DNA of 41,792 bases from Fragilaria radians (GCA_900642245.1 CAAAJI010000432.1:1-41792), one strand, 5' to 3'; positions 8,582-19,859 are shown, numbered from the stretch's first letter. Program-made: numbers and translations. Notes: generated from the sequence alone by a model not told the origin.

Positions 8582-10290
8582 TTGCTGCATTTCCAACTGA
8601 TTGATAGTATCCCAATGTTTTGTGACGTTGCAGTGTTGATATACCTTCGATTCGAATTGGCTCCTCCTTGGTGCCCAGTAATAGTGGAGGTAAGTTGCTG
8701 GGAAGTAAAATAGGATGGACTTCCATTGGCTGACGTAGTAGGTGCATTTTGTTGAGGACAGTTTGCCACCGGAAATATAAAGTAACTTCTCCCATGTTGT
8801 TGCTTGTTTTGTGAGAGTTTCAGTGATGTCTACACTGGTGGTTGATTGTGGCATTGTGTGGTGGGAGTTTATGTCATCAACATATGCTGTCATATGTATT
8901 TTGGTAGTGAGTTGTCCTGCTGGATCATTGTATATTGAGCCTGTGGATAGTAACTCATAAATCTTCAATAATTTGCTAGAAATCATTGTCCAAATGAATG
9001 GTGAGTTACCACTTCCTTGTCCTGTGCCAAATAATCTCTCTTGTGATGTATTTCCGTAATTTGAATCTAACACCTGTGCCCCCAACTTGATGTAATATTT
9101 TGTATTATTCAGGGTTTTCTCATAGGTTTTCAGGATGTTATTGAGTACTCCCTATTTCTTGCTGATTTGTATTGCAAGCTTTGGAATGATTCTGTCAAAG
9201 CATGCCTGAGCATCGTAGTTGATTTGTGCATACGGTTGTTGTGTAATTCTGGTAAGTTTGTGCAATAATGTTTCAATCATCACTGGGTCATGCGCTGTTT
9301 TCTTCTTTCTGCATCCAAACTGAGCATTGTGGATCATTTTTACCTTTTCCGATTGTTGTATTGCCTGTCCCCACTTGATCCTGTCTCTGGTGCGATACAA
9401 ATACTTGTTGTGTTTGTCTTTAAAAAGGAGGATGGAATGAAATGTTTGCCATCTCTTGATTGTGTTCTGACTTTCTATGATGATGTTAATCAACTGCAAT
9501 TGCAATGCTGTGATTAATTGTTGTTGCTTGTTTAATTTCTCTTTATTTCTGGAGTCCTCCTCATGAGTGTGTTGATGTGGTTTGTATTGGGATTTGTAAT
9601 GTCCTAAATGTATACCTGAAGGTGACGTAGAAACCTTTTCTTGCCATTTACTTAACCTTCTTTTCCAATCTTCTTCAGAAATTGTATCGGAAGCATCAGT
9701 GTTTTCGACATGATGGATTGCTTCATTAAAAAGTACCATGATTTGATTTGTCTCAATGTCTTCGCATTTTGCATTGATGGATTGTGCAAAATTGTACGTG
9801 CCATTGTATAATGCAAATGGTGTGTCTTTTGCCTGTGCAAAGTGTTGCATATTGTATTGTTTCACATGTTTTGCTATTTTTTGTGGGTTTTTTACTTCCT
9901 CGATTGAACCGTCTGAATGTTGAACTTGGAGGTGTATTTGATCATCCCTTCTGTCTGTGATTTGAGCTTTGATCTTGGTGTATAAAAGTCTTGTCTTCTC
10001 TACTTGAAGCAGTTGTTTCATGTGATTAATCTTTTTCTTGTTTACTATTGACTCTGTGTACATCTGGTTTATCTTGTTTTCCATCTCTGCGTGTTGTATC
10101 AGATATCCATCTTTTGTTTGCTTTTGAAATTGCTTTATGATATTCTTTTTCTTTTCCAACAGTTCTCTGATCACTGGTGAGTCTTGTTTCATCTGCTTTA
10201 AACTTTTACGAAGTTCTGAATTACCCTGTTTCAATGTGGTCTTTATCAATGGAAGTTGGGAATGCCATCCGTTATCTGTGCTGTTGAAAC
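8582..10290 (-). pseudogene. E8 ORF2, 5' part: linker and RT core
   Basis: A minus-strand frame opens in the ORF2 linker (KNIIKQFQKQTKDGYLIQHA) and passes the family block STSPSGIHLGHYKS near 9610. It reaches RT motif A, INYDAQACFDRIIP, near 9215. After one frame change near 9150 it continues through motif B, FGTGQGSGNSP, near 9030 and motif C, TAYVDDINSHH, near 8880. SGGKLSSTKCTYYV follows near 8760. All RT catalytic Asps are present. The endonuclease that normally precedes the linker is absent, because the sequence upstream is ORF1 (see the deletion at about 10290). The pogo-like element interrupts the gene at 8579. Confidence 0.88.
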
Positions 10291-11120
10291 TAGCACTAAA
10301 TTAGGTAAGCCTGAGACTCTATCTTTGCTGGGGTCCAACATGGAATTCCACTTGCCGATTGATTGTTGGATTACTTTTTGGATGGTCTTGAACTCCTGAA
10401 AGTGTACTATAATTTGAATCGTTTGTTTGTTGTTTTTGTGGTAGTATCCAATCATTTCTGGAAGATTCTGAATTTGGGAATCAAAGATGGAAAAGGATTC
10501 TTCTGTTACATTTTTGATGATGATCATGCGGGAGTCATTTTGAATCTGAGCAGCTAAAGCTACTGCGTGAATAAATGCTTTTTGATTCACTCTCTGAAGG
10601 CGGAAAGAAACAAAGTCTTCTGGTGACTTTGCTTTGGAATTAAAGAGTTTGTTAGCTTGAAAGAAATCACCTCTTTGAACTTTGATGGCGTAAACTTGTA
10701 ATACCAACCGTTTGCTCAACACTTCATTTGCAATTTGAATATGTTTAACTCAAAATTCAGGAGCGTCCGACGTTGGTTTTAAGAGATCTGTCATCCTCTG
10801 ACTGACGTAGGCCTTGGAAAAGTAGGATGGGGAGTATGTGGAAGGAATCCAATGATGCTTGAGTTCCAATCTTCCGGTTTCCATTCGTGTTCTGCAATAT
10901 TCATCTCATGTTCTTTCAAAAAATTGACAAGATCCATCTGGCTTTTAATGTCATTCAACTTAAAATGGGAGGTGTATTCTTGGACTACTATGTTTAAAAC
11001 TTTGTCCTCTGACTTTCCAAGCTTCACTTGTAATGGCTGAGGCCTTCAAAGATTCATGTCTTTTGTTGTAAATGGTCTGAATGAGGTGAGGAGCTTCCTG
11101 AAGTTTCTGAAGTAAACCAA
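10291..11120 (-). pseudogene. E8 ORF1, truncated at both ends
   Basis: The piece starts inside ORF1 at KHIGLLQKLQEAPHLIQTIY and continues with EYTSHFKLNDIKSQMDLVNF, HEWKPEDWNSSIIGFLP, LQVYAIKVQRGDFF and KWNSMLDPSKDRVSGLPNL. The order and most residues match the ORF1 of E6, so both belong to one subfamily. At least two frame changes interrupt it (near 11030 and 10750). The C-terminal coiled coil, the frameshift site and the whole endonuclease are deleted: NLVLVS is followed directly by ORF2 linker residues. The N-terminus and 5' UTR are also missing at the junction with E7. Confidence 0.85.
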
Positions 11121-11533
11121 TATGCTTAAGATACGCAGTTAATATCTGATTGTCTTTAGATGCCACTTGTCGGAGTCGATTAAGCCATGCTTTCCTCCAT
11201 CTAGACGTAATTTCTATTCCTAACTGTGTTAACACTTTGCCTGTGTTACTTGGAATTTTTAATGCCAATTGAATGTGATCGTGTATTGTAGTAGTGAATT
11301 TGCCTTGAATTATTTGTCCCCATCCCACAACGTTCTGATTCCAAATATGTTGGTGATTGTCTGTTCTGTTGTTTCCGATGATCCAATTAATAATGTAACT
11401 TGCTGCATCTTGTGTCTTAAAATACTTGTTTGTAGTTTTCACGATGTCATCCTTGTAGTTTTGAATTCTTTCTTGATTTTTATTGCATGTTAGAACGTGA
11501 TGAATGCTTTCATTTGTTTCATTGCATAAGGTG
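11121..11533 (-). pseudogene. E7 ORF2 C-terminal tail: finger and helical tail
   Basis: Minus-strand residues LCNETNESIHHVLTC near 11520 are the second half of the CCHC-like finger that follows RNase H in this family. Then come NVVGWGQIIQGKF (compare IGWKRIIQGKL in E4) and RWRKAWLNRLRQVASKDNQ (compare QWKKAWDYRNE in E4). This tail is conserved in every long copy and probably binds nucleic acid, though its role is unknown. The tail runs in frame into the ORF1 of E8 at ILTAYL/KHIGLL, so stop codon, 3' UTR and the next 5' UTR are all missing. Confidence 0.8.
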
Positions 11534-11693
11534 CGCTAGGTACAAGCGATAACGAAGGTAAGTTTAAAAAAAGGTGAAAATTATGAGCTAATAGATTATA
11601 CGACTAACTAATCGTGGATCTCGATCGACCTCTCCGAGTCGACTATTTTAATAGCAACCGTAGTGTAACGGTTTACTACACTACCGGTCATTG
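11534..11693. other. 160-bp foreign insert with a strong hairpin
   Basis: The sequence shares nothing visible with the flanking retroelement. It replaces about 400 bp of RNase H (from the VNIEWTDSD block to the first half of the finger). It contains an 11-bp hairpin, arms 11657-11667 and 11677-11688, with one extra base in the second arm. A second, weaker inverted repeat lies around TCGATCGACC and CCGAGTCGA near 11620-11642. No ORF, tRNA or known element end is recognisable. It may be filler DNA or a short element. Confidence 0.5.
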
Positions 11694-14406
11694 CAATCTG
11701 AATCTGTCCATTCGATGTTAACTGGAGATCATACTATTGCGTTAAGACGATGTATAAGAGCTTTGTTGTCACGATATAATGTCCATCTTGTGTGTTGTTG
11801 AGTTATACTTTGATACATCAAGTTTAACGCCAAAAAAACGCCGAAGGCTTCGGCTCCAAATGATGAAATATGAGTTTGAATTAGGGATTGTTGGCTTGTT
11901 TTGATAACCTCCCCGTTAATGGTGGTAACAATCCAGGCAATGGCTGATTTCTCTTTATGAACGGAAGCATCTGTGGCAATGAATATCTCTTCTGGGAGTA
12001 TTGCGGATTGATTCTCTTTTGGTTGCAATTTTGACTGGGGAGGTATGTGAATTCCTATAAAATCTCTTGGAATAACTCCCAGCATGGACTGTTTACATGG
12101 AATCACATTGTTTGGTAATTTCTGGATATGCTCTGCTGTTGTGTGCTGCAGATGAACTTTTTTAATCGATTGTGTTGATCGGATGTATAGATGATCTTTA
12201 TCACAATATGTGTTGTATTGTCAACGAATTTTGTTGGCAGTGACTATCCAATTGCCGAGTGGAGTCAATAATCTCTGCGATTTATGCGTCGTGAGATGAT
12301 GAAGAAAGGATTGCCAATAGAACCATACTGATTTGTTCGGTTTGGACGTGTTATACTGATGATTGTTTCTGATCTTCATTGGTTTGGCTGCACCGTGCTG
12401 GTAGGTTTCTAATTCGATGTATCGACCGTCAACTGTAACTATGTTGCTCAATGTGATAACATGCAAGTAAAGGCGGCACTGATTAATGTTGCTCACGATT
12501 TTGTTTGAATAGGATTGCTGGTGGACAACATCCATAATGTACTTGTCATTTTGTCAAAGGAGGTGTACATAATGTCATCCATGTTGATCCTAAGCTTGTG
12601 TTTTTGAATAAATTGTTGCAATTCCTTAAACCAAATGGAGTCTGTTATTGTGGATGTAGATGACAGGTCTTGGAATGGACACTGACCTCTCCCATCGCTA
12701 AACCTCCACCAAAGGTAAGCAATCTTCATAGCATTATGTGTTTCATGTTCTAATGACATGCTGCAAGTGAAATTAACCAAGTTTTGCGCTCCTTGTAGCA
12801 TATATGTATCAATCATATCTAATCCTCCATAATTGATATGACCATACACATTACCATGAGGAGTTTTTGAGCTGTATCCCATCCGTTGTAAAGCTATCTC
12901 TGTGGCTTGTCTCACAATCTGTTTGGTTGCTTTTGTTTGCATCGATGACATTTGAGTGATATATTGAATTCTGGGAGAGTGTATTGTGTGATAGTAAGTT
13001 TGAACTTCTTTAAAATCCATTCCTGCAGCATTGATTGTATTTGCCAACTGATTTTGTTTGATATGGAGAACTAGTTCTTGAAATTTTCTGGATTTTTCAG
13101 CTGATTGGAAATATCCTAGGGACTTGTGAAGCAATGTTTTCACGTTGTTAAGTGTGATAAAGTTTCCTTCCCAATTGTCTAAACTGATATTAGGGTACTC
13201 TGTTGTGTTGATTGTTGTTCTACCCATTGTGGCATGTTGCCACTGTACGGCGTAAAAATTGCATTTTGTTGACAAGAGTTTACCTCCTGATATGAACAGG
13301 ATGTCACTCCATTTCTGCATTGAATTTTTGGAGGAGCTTAACATGGTAGCCTTTGTGTCGTTGTGGGAAAAGGAATGATGCGTGTTTATATCGTCTACAT
13401 AGGCGGAAGGGTATAGTAAGTCCTCTTGTTGTCGGTACGGATCTGAAAGATGGAAGCCCCTCACTTCGATGCGATACAAACTTAACAATTCACTTGACAT
13501 CATTGTCCATATATGTGGTGAGCAACCACTGCCTTGTCCAGTTTCAAATAGTTTGTTTTGTTGAGTTTAGCTAATAAATGTGGATGCTACTTGTGATCCG
13601 ATTTTTATGTAATACTTTGACTGAGCCATTGTCTCTTTAACCAAATTCAGTATATTGGGGTGCACTCCATATTTTTTACTGATGGTAAATGCTATGTTTG
13701 GTATGATCCTATCATAACAGGCTTGGGCGTCATAATTGATCTGAATTTAAGGTACCTTGGACTGTTTGGATATTTCTTGTTGCATAATCTCAAACGTGAT
13801 TGGATTGATTGACCATCTGTGTTTCCTTGATCCATGTTGCGAAGGATGTAACATGTGATGTTTTTCTGCTATGTCTATTGCTTGTTCCCATTTTTGTTTC
13901 AACACAAGATTGTAGTCCGCTTCATATATGTGTATGTTTTGGATCCTGTGGATGTAATGGTTTGTTGGATCTTTAAACAGGGCAACTGAATGAACTGCCT
14001 TCCATCGATCAAGAGCCATTGATGATTGCATCAGTATATTCAGGAATTTGAGATAATCCTCCAATATTTCAGACTGTTGTTGATTAAGTTCTAATTGTTT
14101 AGGATTCTTGTCTTCAAAAGAGAATTTGTGTACGGATATAAGAGATTTGTGATGTCCTAAGTGTAATCCTGAGGGTGATGCGTTAGTTCTCTCCTTCCAT
14201 TTTCTCATTTTTTTCACCCATTCTTCTTGAGAAATTGTGTCAGTGGTGGTTTCCAGTGGTGGCGTTGTGATCTGGTGAGGGAAGGCTTGAATCAGAGGAG
14301 TAAGTCTAGAGGATGTATTCTGATATAAGTGTTTGTTCTTGTTCACTTGTTCTTCTGACCATCTTATATTATCTTCAAGAGAAGACTGATTGCGTACTAT
14401 TTGCAA
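11694..14406 (-). pseudogene. E7 ORF2: RT, post-RT region and RNase H
   Basis: Minus-strand frames carry, in order, NASPSGLHLGHHKS near 14190 and motif A, NYDAQACYDRIIP, near 13730. Motif B, ETGQGSGCSPHIW, is near 13530 (the first Gly of the usual GTGQ is Glu). Motif C, AYVDDINTHH, is near 13395, followed by SGGKLLSTKCNFY, then SNINQCRLYLHVITL near 12470 and an RNase H with IATDASVHKEKSAIAWIV, FGAEAFGVFLALN and WTLYRDNKALI. An in-frame TAA replaces a Tyr codon just before motif A (near 13750), and another stop falls before motif B near 13570. Both RT Asp clusters are intact. The RNase H is cut off after VNIEWTDSD by the 160-bp insert. Confidence 0.88.
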
Positions 14407-15655
14407 GATTTGTATTGGGATAGAGGGGTTGTGTATGCTTGAGTGAAGTGGATGTGATTCTGGTAAGCGATATGTGAGGCTATTTGGTCTAGATCTGTTA
14501 TCGTGTTGTATTTTTTGTTCACTGTGGGAATTTGAAGATAAGTAGCTTGGTGTGTGTTTATTGTTGTTTTTTCTTTGATTTTCTTGTATAATTCTCTTGT
14601 TTTTTCCGTACGAAGTAAATGCTTCAAATGATTGATCTTCCTGTGATTCTTTGGGTGTTGCTTCTGTAAAATTGTGATTTCTTGTTGTATGAGTTGATGC
14701 CGGAGTTGAAAACTAAGTGTCGTTTGATCCCAAAACATCTTTACAATTTTGTATTTTGAGGTAAGAGCGTTGACAAGTTCTGTCTGTGATGTGTGCTTGG
14801 ATATCCATAAGGTTTTGATGGTGTTGTTGCATTGTCAAAGTTCTTCTTTCCAAGCAAGAATATCTGTATGCCACCAATCCTTGTGTTGTTTCCCTAATCT
14901 GGCCTCTGCTTTAAGTCAGATAGTCACCCATAGCCTGTCCATGGTGTTCAACTCCTCTGAAGTCACTGTGTCTGGCTTCAGTTCACTTTTTTTTAAACAT
15001 GTTGGATTTTATGTACTTCTTGGATGTATTTTGTTACTTTGTGTGCGTGATTTGAGACGAGGTTCCGCTATTGATATTTGGTTGAAATTGCTATGTTATT
15101 TTTGAGTTGTAGAAGTATCGGAATGTGATCAGTCTCTATAACTAAATTCTGATCTTCAAGTTTGACTGTTGTATTGGATGTTATCAGTGTTGGAGTCATA
15201 AAGATGCGGTCAAGAGAGTTTGTCCCTCGCAGGTAAGTGGATTGTGTCTTGGGGTGTTTTAGTGTCATGATATCAACGAGATGGTGCCTTGTTACTATAT
15301 CTTCAATAACATTATTTGTGTCATTTTGTTCGTTAAAGTCTCCTCCCAAAATGATTTCTTGATCTTGATGTTGTAATCCCGTGATCAATTTTCTAAGTTT
15401 GACCTCTTTGTCAGTTAATTGACGGGTTTTGTTGTGCTGTAAAGTTGATTGTGCCTCTGTTATCTGTCCCTTTGGTGGTTGGTATGTTGACAGAACGGTG
15501 ATAACGCTGCTGGGTTTCATCTTCAATGTGATGCCAGCCCATCTACCCTTTTCATCTACATGATGCCGTGTGATATGTTTGGAGATGGAAGGTAAGACTA
15601 TCAATCCAGTTCCTCCAGGTTGGTACATCTGATTTGTTGTGTTTACAATTTGCGA
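14397..15655 (-). pseudogene. E7 ORF2: endonuclease C-terminal half and linker
   Basis: The segment enters in mid-endonuclease with WSQIVNTTNQMYQPGGTGLI, then GRWAGITLKMK, VLSTYQPP, ILGGDFNEQ and ETDHIPILL, which are the conserved core blocks of the AP-endonuclease-like (EEP) fold with its Asn/Asp and final Asp-His. It continues into the basic linker (WWHTDILAWKEEL, KINHLKHLLRTEKTRELY). There are several stops. The N-terminal LIQE block is missing because the fragment is joined in frame to the linker of E6 at about 15655. This produces one open frame (15988-15068) that reads linker first and endonuclease second, a non-natural order. Confidence 0.85.
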
Positions 15656-17024
15656 CCAGATGGGGAATTGTTGCTTTAGTTGTCTCAACTCCTTATTGCA
15701 TTCGTTCAGATCACGTTTCCATTTTCCTGACTCCCTGTGCCACCATGTAATATGCTGCTTGCCTAACTTCTTCTCTGCTTGTAACCTTATTGATACAAAT
15801 TCTTTGTCAAGTAGATTTAGCTCTTGTGGATTAACTGTCTTGTAATCAAGGGCATTTATTCTCTCTACTAATTTTTTCTTCTCCATTAGAGTGTATACTT
15901 CCTTGATGTATTTCGTAACTCTCGATGCATGGGTTGATTTGAGTAATCTGTTCATGAAATCGTATGCCTGAATGTCAAATATCTTCAATTGATAAGATAT
16001 AGGAAAATGATCTGTCGATACAATGCTGTCGTATTGGCATACACACGCTTATGTTGCCTGATTCACCAATGAGGGGCTTACAAAAATTTTGTCTAATGCG
16101 TAGGGTCCTCGTTTGTATGTTGATTTGTTGTCTTTTTGGTTCAACATTACTACATCCACCATTCCAAATTTTCCCATAATGTCTTGATGGCCTTTGCCGT
16201 TACTTAATCGTTCGTTGAAATCGCCACCCATTATAATTTGATGTTCTTCTTGCTGTAATAATGTGATAAACTTTCCCAAGTCACTTCGATATTGTTGGCG
16301 TGGAGTTTGACTTATATGTTGTTCTTGAAGCCAACGTAGTTGTTGCACTGTGATGTTGGTAGTTCCTTTGATATTTTGTGCTGCTATTGGTTGATACGTT
16401 GATATGATTGTTATGGACAATCTGCCCTTCAAATATTACGTAACTCCTGCTCATCTCCCCATCGGGTCTCTGTATTGTTTGAAAATGTGTCTAGAAAGTG
16501 GCGGTCTCACTATAATGGCTGTGCCTCCTGGTTGGTATAGGCTTGATGTTGACGGTGATATTTGTGACCATACACTCTGAGTGAGAGGGTTTCTCTGGTT
16601 TAAGTGCTGGAGAGCTTTCTGAAATGCTGGGTGTTGTATGTTCATATTGACTTCTTGGATTAACAGTATGTCTATGCACTGATTCTCCATGAGTCTGCAG
16701 TTGTAGACCATTAACATTATTACTAATAATATTAATGTCTACTTGTGCTTTCTTTGGTTGTCGATTTGATCTTCTCATTGATCTGTACTCTGAATATTGT
16801 TGTATGGATTGACTGTTTTGCGTAACTAAGAGTCTGTAGGTACGTATTGTGCTTCTTGACTCTTACTAACCTCCATGTGTGTATGTAATGTTAATTGTTT
16901 GGATTCTAATTGCTTTGTTTTGGTAGCCAATGATTTGTAATGTTGTGGTGATGTGGCGGATTTCTGGCACTGTTTCAATTCAAAGCCAGGGGATGTACTT
17001 GGGGCCGCTGTTCTTTTATCGTTG
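15656..17024 (-). pseudogene. E6 ORF2: N-terminal extension, endonuclease and linker start
   Basis: The frame starts in the +1 frame from the ORF1 end (GGNDKRTAAPSTSP) and contains the endonuclease blocks INIISNNVNGL near 16730, IDILLIQEVN near 16670, YQPGGTAIIV near 16520, STYQP near 16390 and MGGDFNERL near 16210. Linker residues (WWHRESGKWKRDLNECNKEL) follow near 15720. Four or more stops or frame changes break it. It ends where the E7 endonuclease begins. No ATG lies between the ORF1 stop and the following in-frame stop near 16826. Confidence 0.83.
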
Positions 17025-17030
17025 CCTCCG
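17016..17030 (-). promoter_or_regulatory. Putative +1 frameshift site, E6
   Basis: ORF1 reads AAT CGG AGG CAA CGA TAA. The heptamer CGG-AGG-C is at 17030-17024 and the stop at 17018-17016. The +1 frame reads GGA GGC AAC GAT and leads into ORF2. The stop lies two codons past the AGG. Confidence 0.65.
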
Positions 17031-18579
17031 ATTCCCAATTGATGTCTCAGTCTGTTGTTTGGTAGTTGGAGGAAGTGGTTTAGACTTACTCTCAAGCAAA
17101 GAAGTATCTGTGGTATCATTGGAGCTTGAACTTGTCTCAGTTTCTACCTGAACTTTTTCAGGATCTTTCTGGATGATTAAGTTTAACATCCTCTCAAACT
17201 TGCTGTTCATATCGGCATTTAGTTGTTGTATAGTGCCAATCAGGAATTCGATTTGGGCGTCTTGCTTCTCTATTTTTTCATTCTGCATCTCAATTGTCGC
17301 TTTGTACAACTCAATTGTGATTTCTGACGCTGGTTCTTTCTGTACTGCTTTGATGGGCACTTCCGTTTGAAAAATCGTAAATGCAGTTAAAACAAGGGAA
17401 AGAAGGGAATCTATGCTTCCGCTAAACTGACTTGCTTCGGATTCTGAATATTCATCCGATGAGATTAAAACTAAGGTGGGAAATCCGGAGGTTCTTACAT
17501 CGCTGGGATCTAACATAGAATTCCACTTTTCCATCGATTGTTGTATGGCTTTCCGAGTGGCTTTGAATTCTTTAACATGGACAATTATGTGGATTGTTTG
17601 TTTATTGTTAACATAATAGTAGTCAATCAAATCTGAAAGACTCTGAATTTGAGAATCAAAAATGAAGTACGACTCTTCCGTTACATTTTCAATCTTTATC
17701 ATTCGTGAGTCGTTTTGAATCTGGGCTGCTAACGCCACTGCGTTATTAAACGCTTTTTTATGCACTCTCTGGAGGCGGAATGATACATAGTCTTCTGGCG
17801 TTGTAATTTTGGAATTAAAAAGCTTGTTGGCTATAAAAAAGTCATCTCTTCGAACTTTGATGGCGTAAACTTGTATTACCAATCGTTTGCCCAACACTTC
17901 ATTTGCAATCCGAATTGGTTTGATGCGAAATTCAGGGGAGTCTAGAGTTGGTTTTAGAAGCTCTATCATCTTCTGATTAACATAGGTCTTTGTAAAGTAT
18001 GATGGGGAGTACTGTGGTAAAAATCCGATTACGCTCGTGTTCCAATCTTCTGACTTCCACTCATGATCTGTAATTTTCATTTCCTGGTCTTTCAAAAAAT
18101 TGAATAAATCCACTTGGCGCTTAATGTCATTCAACTTGAAGTGGGAGGTGTATTCTTGAACTACTATATTTAAGAGATTCATTATCGGTCTTTCCATGTT
18201 TAACTTGATGAATGTCAAAATGATTGCTGTAGATAGTAGCGTTGGTAAGATCCGCTAGTGCTTTGCCTTTCAAGGACTCGTGCCTCTTGTTGTAAATGGT
18301 CTGAATCAGATGAGAAGCTTCTTGAAGTTTCTGAAGTAACCTGACGTGTTTAAGATACGCTTCGTTGTCATCTCGATGTGTGATAAAGGTGATTTTGACG
18401 GTTCTAGCAGTGTTGTTGATCATTTTTGGGCGGTGAATGTTGGACGTGCGTTTGTTTTCGCCTTCACTCTCGTCATCTGTGTCTTTGAGAGGGTCTTTGG
18501 AGACAAAATGCGTGATTTTGGTGAGTTTCTTGACCGGTTTTTCAGGAGGAGACTAAAAATGCTTCTTAGAGTGCAACAT
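17016..18579 (-). pseudogene. E6 ORF1 protein, unknown family with coiled coil
   Basis: The start is the ATG at 18579 in the context TTCACCATG, shared with the E5 start. After one frame change near the eighth codon the protein reads KLTKITHFVSKD and then INNTARTVKITFITH. From 18218 to 17016 a 400-residue frame is open, although its first few residues overlap the preceding frame. It contains FKLNDIKRQVDLFNFLKD, DWNTSVIGFLPQYSPSYF, VIQVYAIKVRRDDFF, KWNSMLDPSDVRTSGFP and a coiled coil near 17300-17160 (EKIEKQDAQIEFLIGTIQQL). The LDPSDxRxSGxP block is shared by E2, E3 and E4. By position it should be the nucleic-acid-binding ORF1 protein of the element. I know no domain name for it. Confidence 0.8.
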
Positions 18580-18640
18580 GGTGAAAAAAGCAGCGAGGTA
18601 AGAGGTAAATTTTTCTTCAAAAGGGTTAAACCTGTGAATT
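18580..18640 (-). other. E6 5' UTR
   Basis: About 60 nt upstream of the E6 ATG contain TTTAACCCTTTTGAAGAAAAA, comparable to TTAACCCT...GAAAAA before the ORF1 of E2, E4 and E5. It follows E5 ORF1 coding sequence directly. That marks the likely 5' terminus of the element independently of the other junctions. Confidence 0.6.
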
Positions 18641-19668
18641 TCCTGTTGAATCAATTTTGGGAGCAATTTTTCAACGTCATTCTTGATCATTTTGTAATGA
18701 TCTTTGTGGACTATGAGCTTCATTACACTTGTGTTATCATTGTGATGATATCCCTTAACAAAATCCATTTGCTTAACTTAGTTTTCAAGGATAAAGAAGG
18801 ATTCTTTCGACACTTTTTTGAGAGCAACAATTTTAAGGTCCTCTTGAAATTGGGCCGCCATTGCTATGCTGTTATGGTATGCAATTTTGTTGACTCCCCT
18901 GGTTCTAAACGGTATATATTCTGCTGGATATTGTACATGACGTAGTAATAGCTGTTAGCTAGCTCATACTCATTTGCTTTGACTTCTAATGCATATACCC
19001 TTACTCTGAGCAATGTATCTCGGATCTTGGCGTTTAAAAGCATATTTCTGAGTCTTACTTTTGGCATATTGTCAATTGTTGCAATGTTCTTGTCAACTAG
19101 CATTGTCACTAGGTCCTTGGCATAGTGAGAAGGAGGTAGTTGTGGCATAAATCCGACTGCTCTAATGTTCCATTCTTCTGGTTCCCAATCATGTTCATAG
19201 AGCTGAATTTTTTCTTCTTTTAAATAGGCTAACACTTCTGGAATTTTCTTCAATTCATCTAGGCTTTGGTATTGCTGGATTTCTTGGATCACTGTGAAGA
19301 GCTTTGTCTCTTTGTTGCGCGGAATAATAGAGTGAAGATTGAAGTGGTTCTGATACATATCTTCATTGTCGAGAGATGAAATGACACTTTTTTTAACATC
19401 TCATGCCTTTTGTTATGGATCCTCAAAGCATCCTAATGTGATGGCAATGAGGGTTGACGACTTTGTTGGAAAGTCTGAAGGAGATTTGAATAAAAATAGA
19501 TGCCGATTTTGCCTTTTTTGTCAGTTTTGAAGTTGACTTTTCCGTGACATCACTATCGTAGTCAAATTCGAAGGCTTTCATATTGTCTACATTCTCGACT
19601 TTTGCAACCTTTGATGGTGGGTTTGACGATGGAGACTTGGAATGTTTCCTAATGGATGAGAGTTTCAT
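18641..19668 (-). pseudogene. E5 ORF1 fragment (5' two-thirds)
   Basis: The ATG at 19668 begins MKLSSIRKHSK, as in E2. The fragment follows E2 closely through DYDSDVTEK, FRLSNKVVNPHCHHIR, LYEHDWEPEEWNIRAVGFMP, VRVYALEVKANEYE and MKLIVHKDHYKMIKNDVEKL. It needs frame changes near 19420-19360 and 18860-18770. It stops at KLIQQEI where the E6 5' UTR begins, so the coiled coil and everything downstream of it are missing. E2 and E5 are the most similar ORF1 pair in the window. Confidence 0.85.
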
Positions 19669-19859
19669 GGTGAAGGGAGCAGCAAGGAAAGATTTTTTCG
19701 TGACTTTTTCTAATTTAGGGTTAATCTAAAACTATGCCTGAATAACTTGCGATGCCTATATTTTACGTGTTATCTATTCTGAAGGACCTTTGAATGGCGC
19801 TTCGTAAGCCTCACACGGGACAATTTCCGTCCACTCTGTTCTGTGTTGCTTTTTCAGGT
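19669..19859 (-). promoter_or_regulatory. Junction J4: E4 3' UTR joined to E5 5' UTR
   Basis: After the E4 ORF2 stop come TCCCGTGTGAGGCTTACG, a hairpin (arms 19803-19796 and 19788-19781), a core ending TTATTCAGGCATAG near 19731, and then directly AGATTAACCCTAAA, which starts the E5 5' UTR. The 3' part and the hairpin type match junction J1. No host DNA separates the elements. Confidence 0.75.

Noticed and set aside
11555..11566. Splice-donor-like GGTAAGT suggesting an intron.
   Set aside because: It lies on the plus strand in a foreign insert in a minus-strand gene, and no matching acceptor or plus-strand exon is visible.
11650..11695. A possible tRNA gene or tRNA-derived SINE (box A-like TAGTGTAACGGTTTAC).
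   Set aside because: No box B or closing acceptor stem lies downstream. The sequence returns to RNase H coding sequence within 20 bp.
19700..19740. Interstitial telomere tract.
   Set aside because: There is only one TTTAGGGTTA unit per element 5' end. No tandem telomeric repeats are present.
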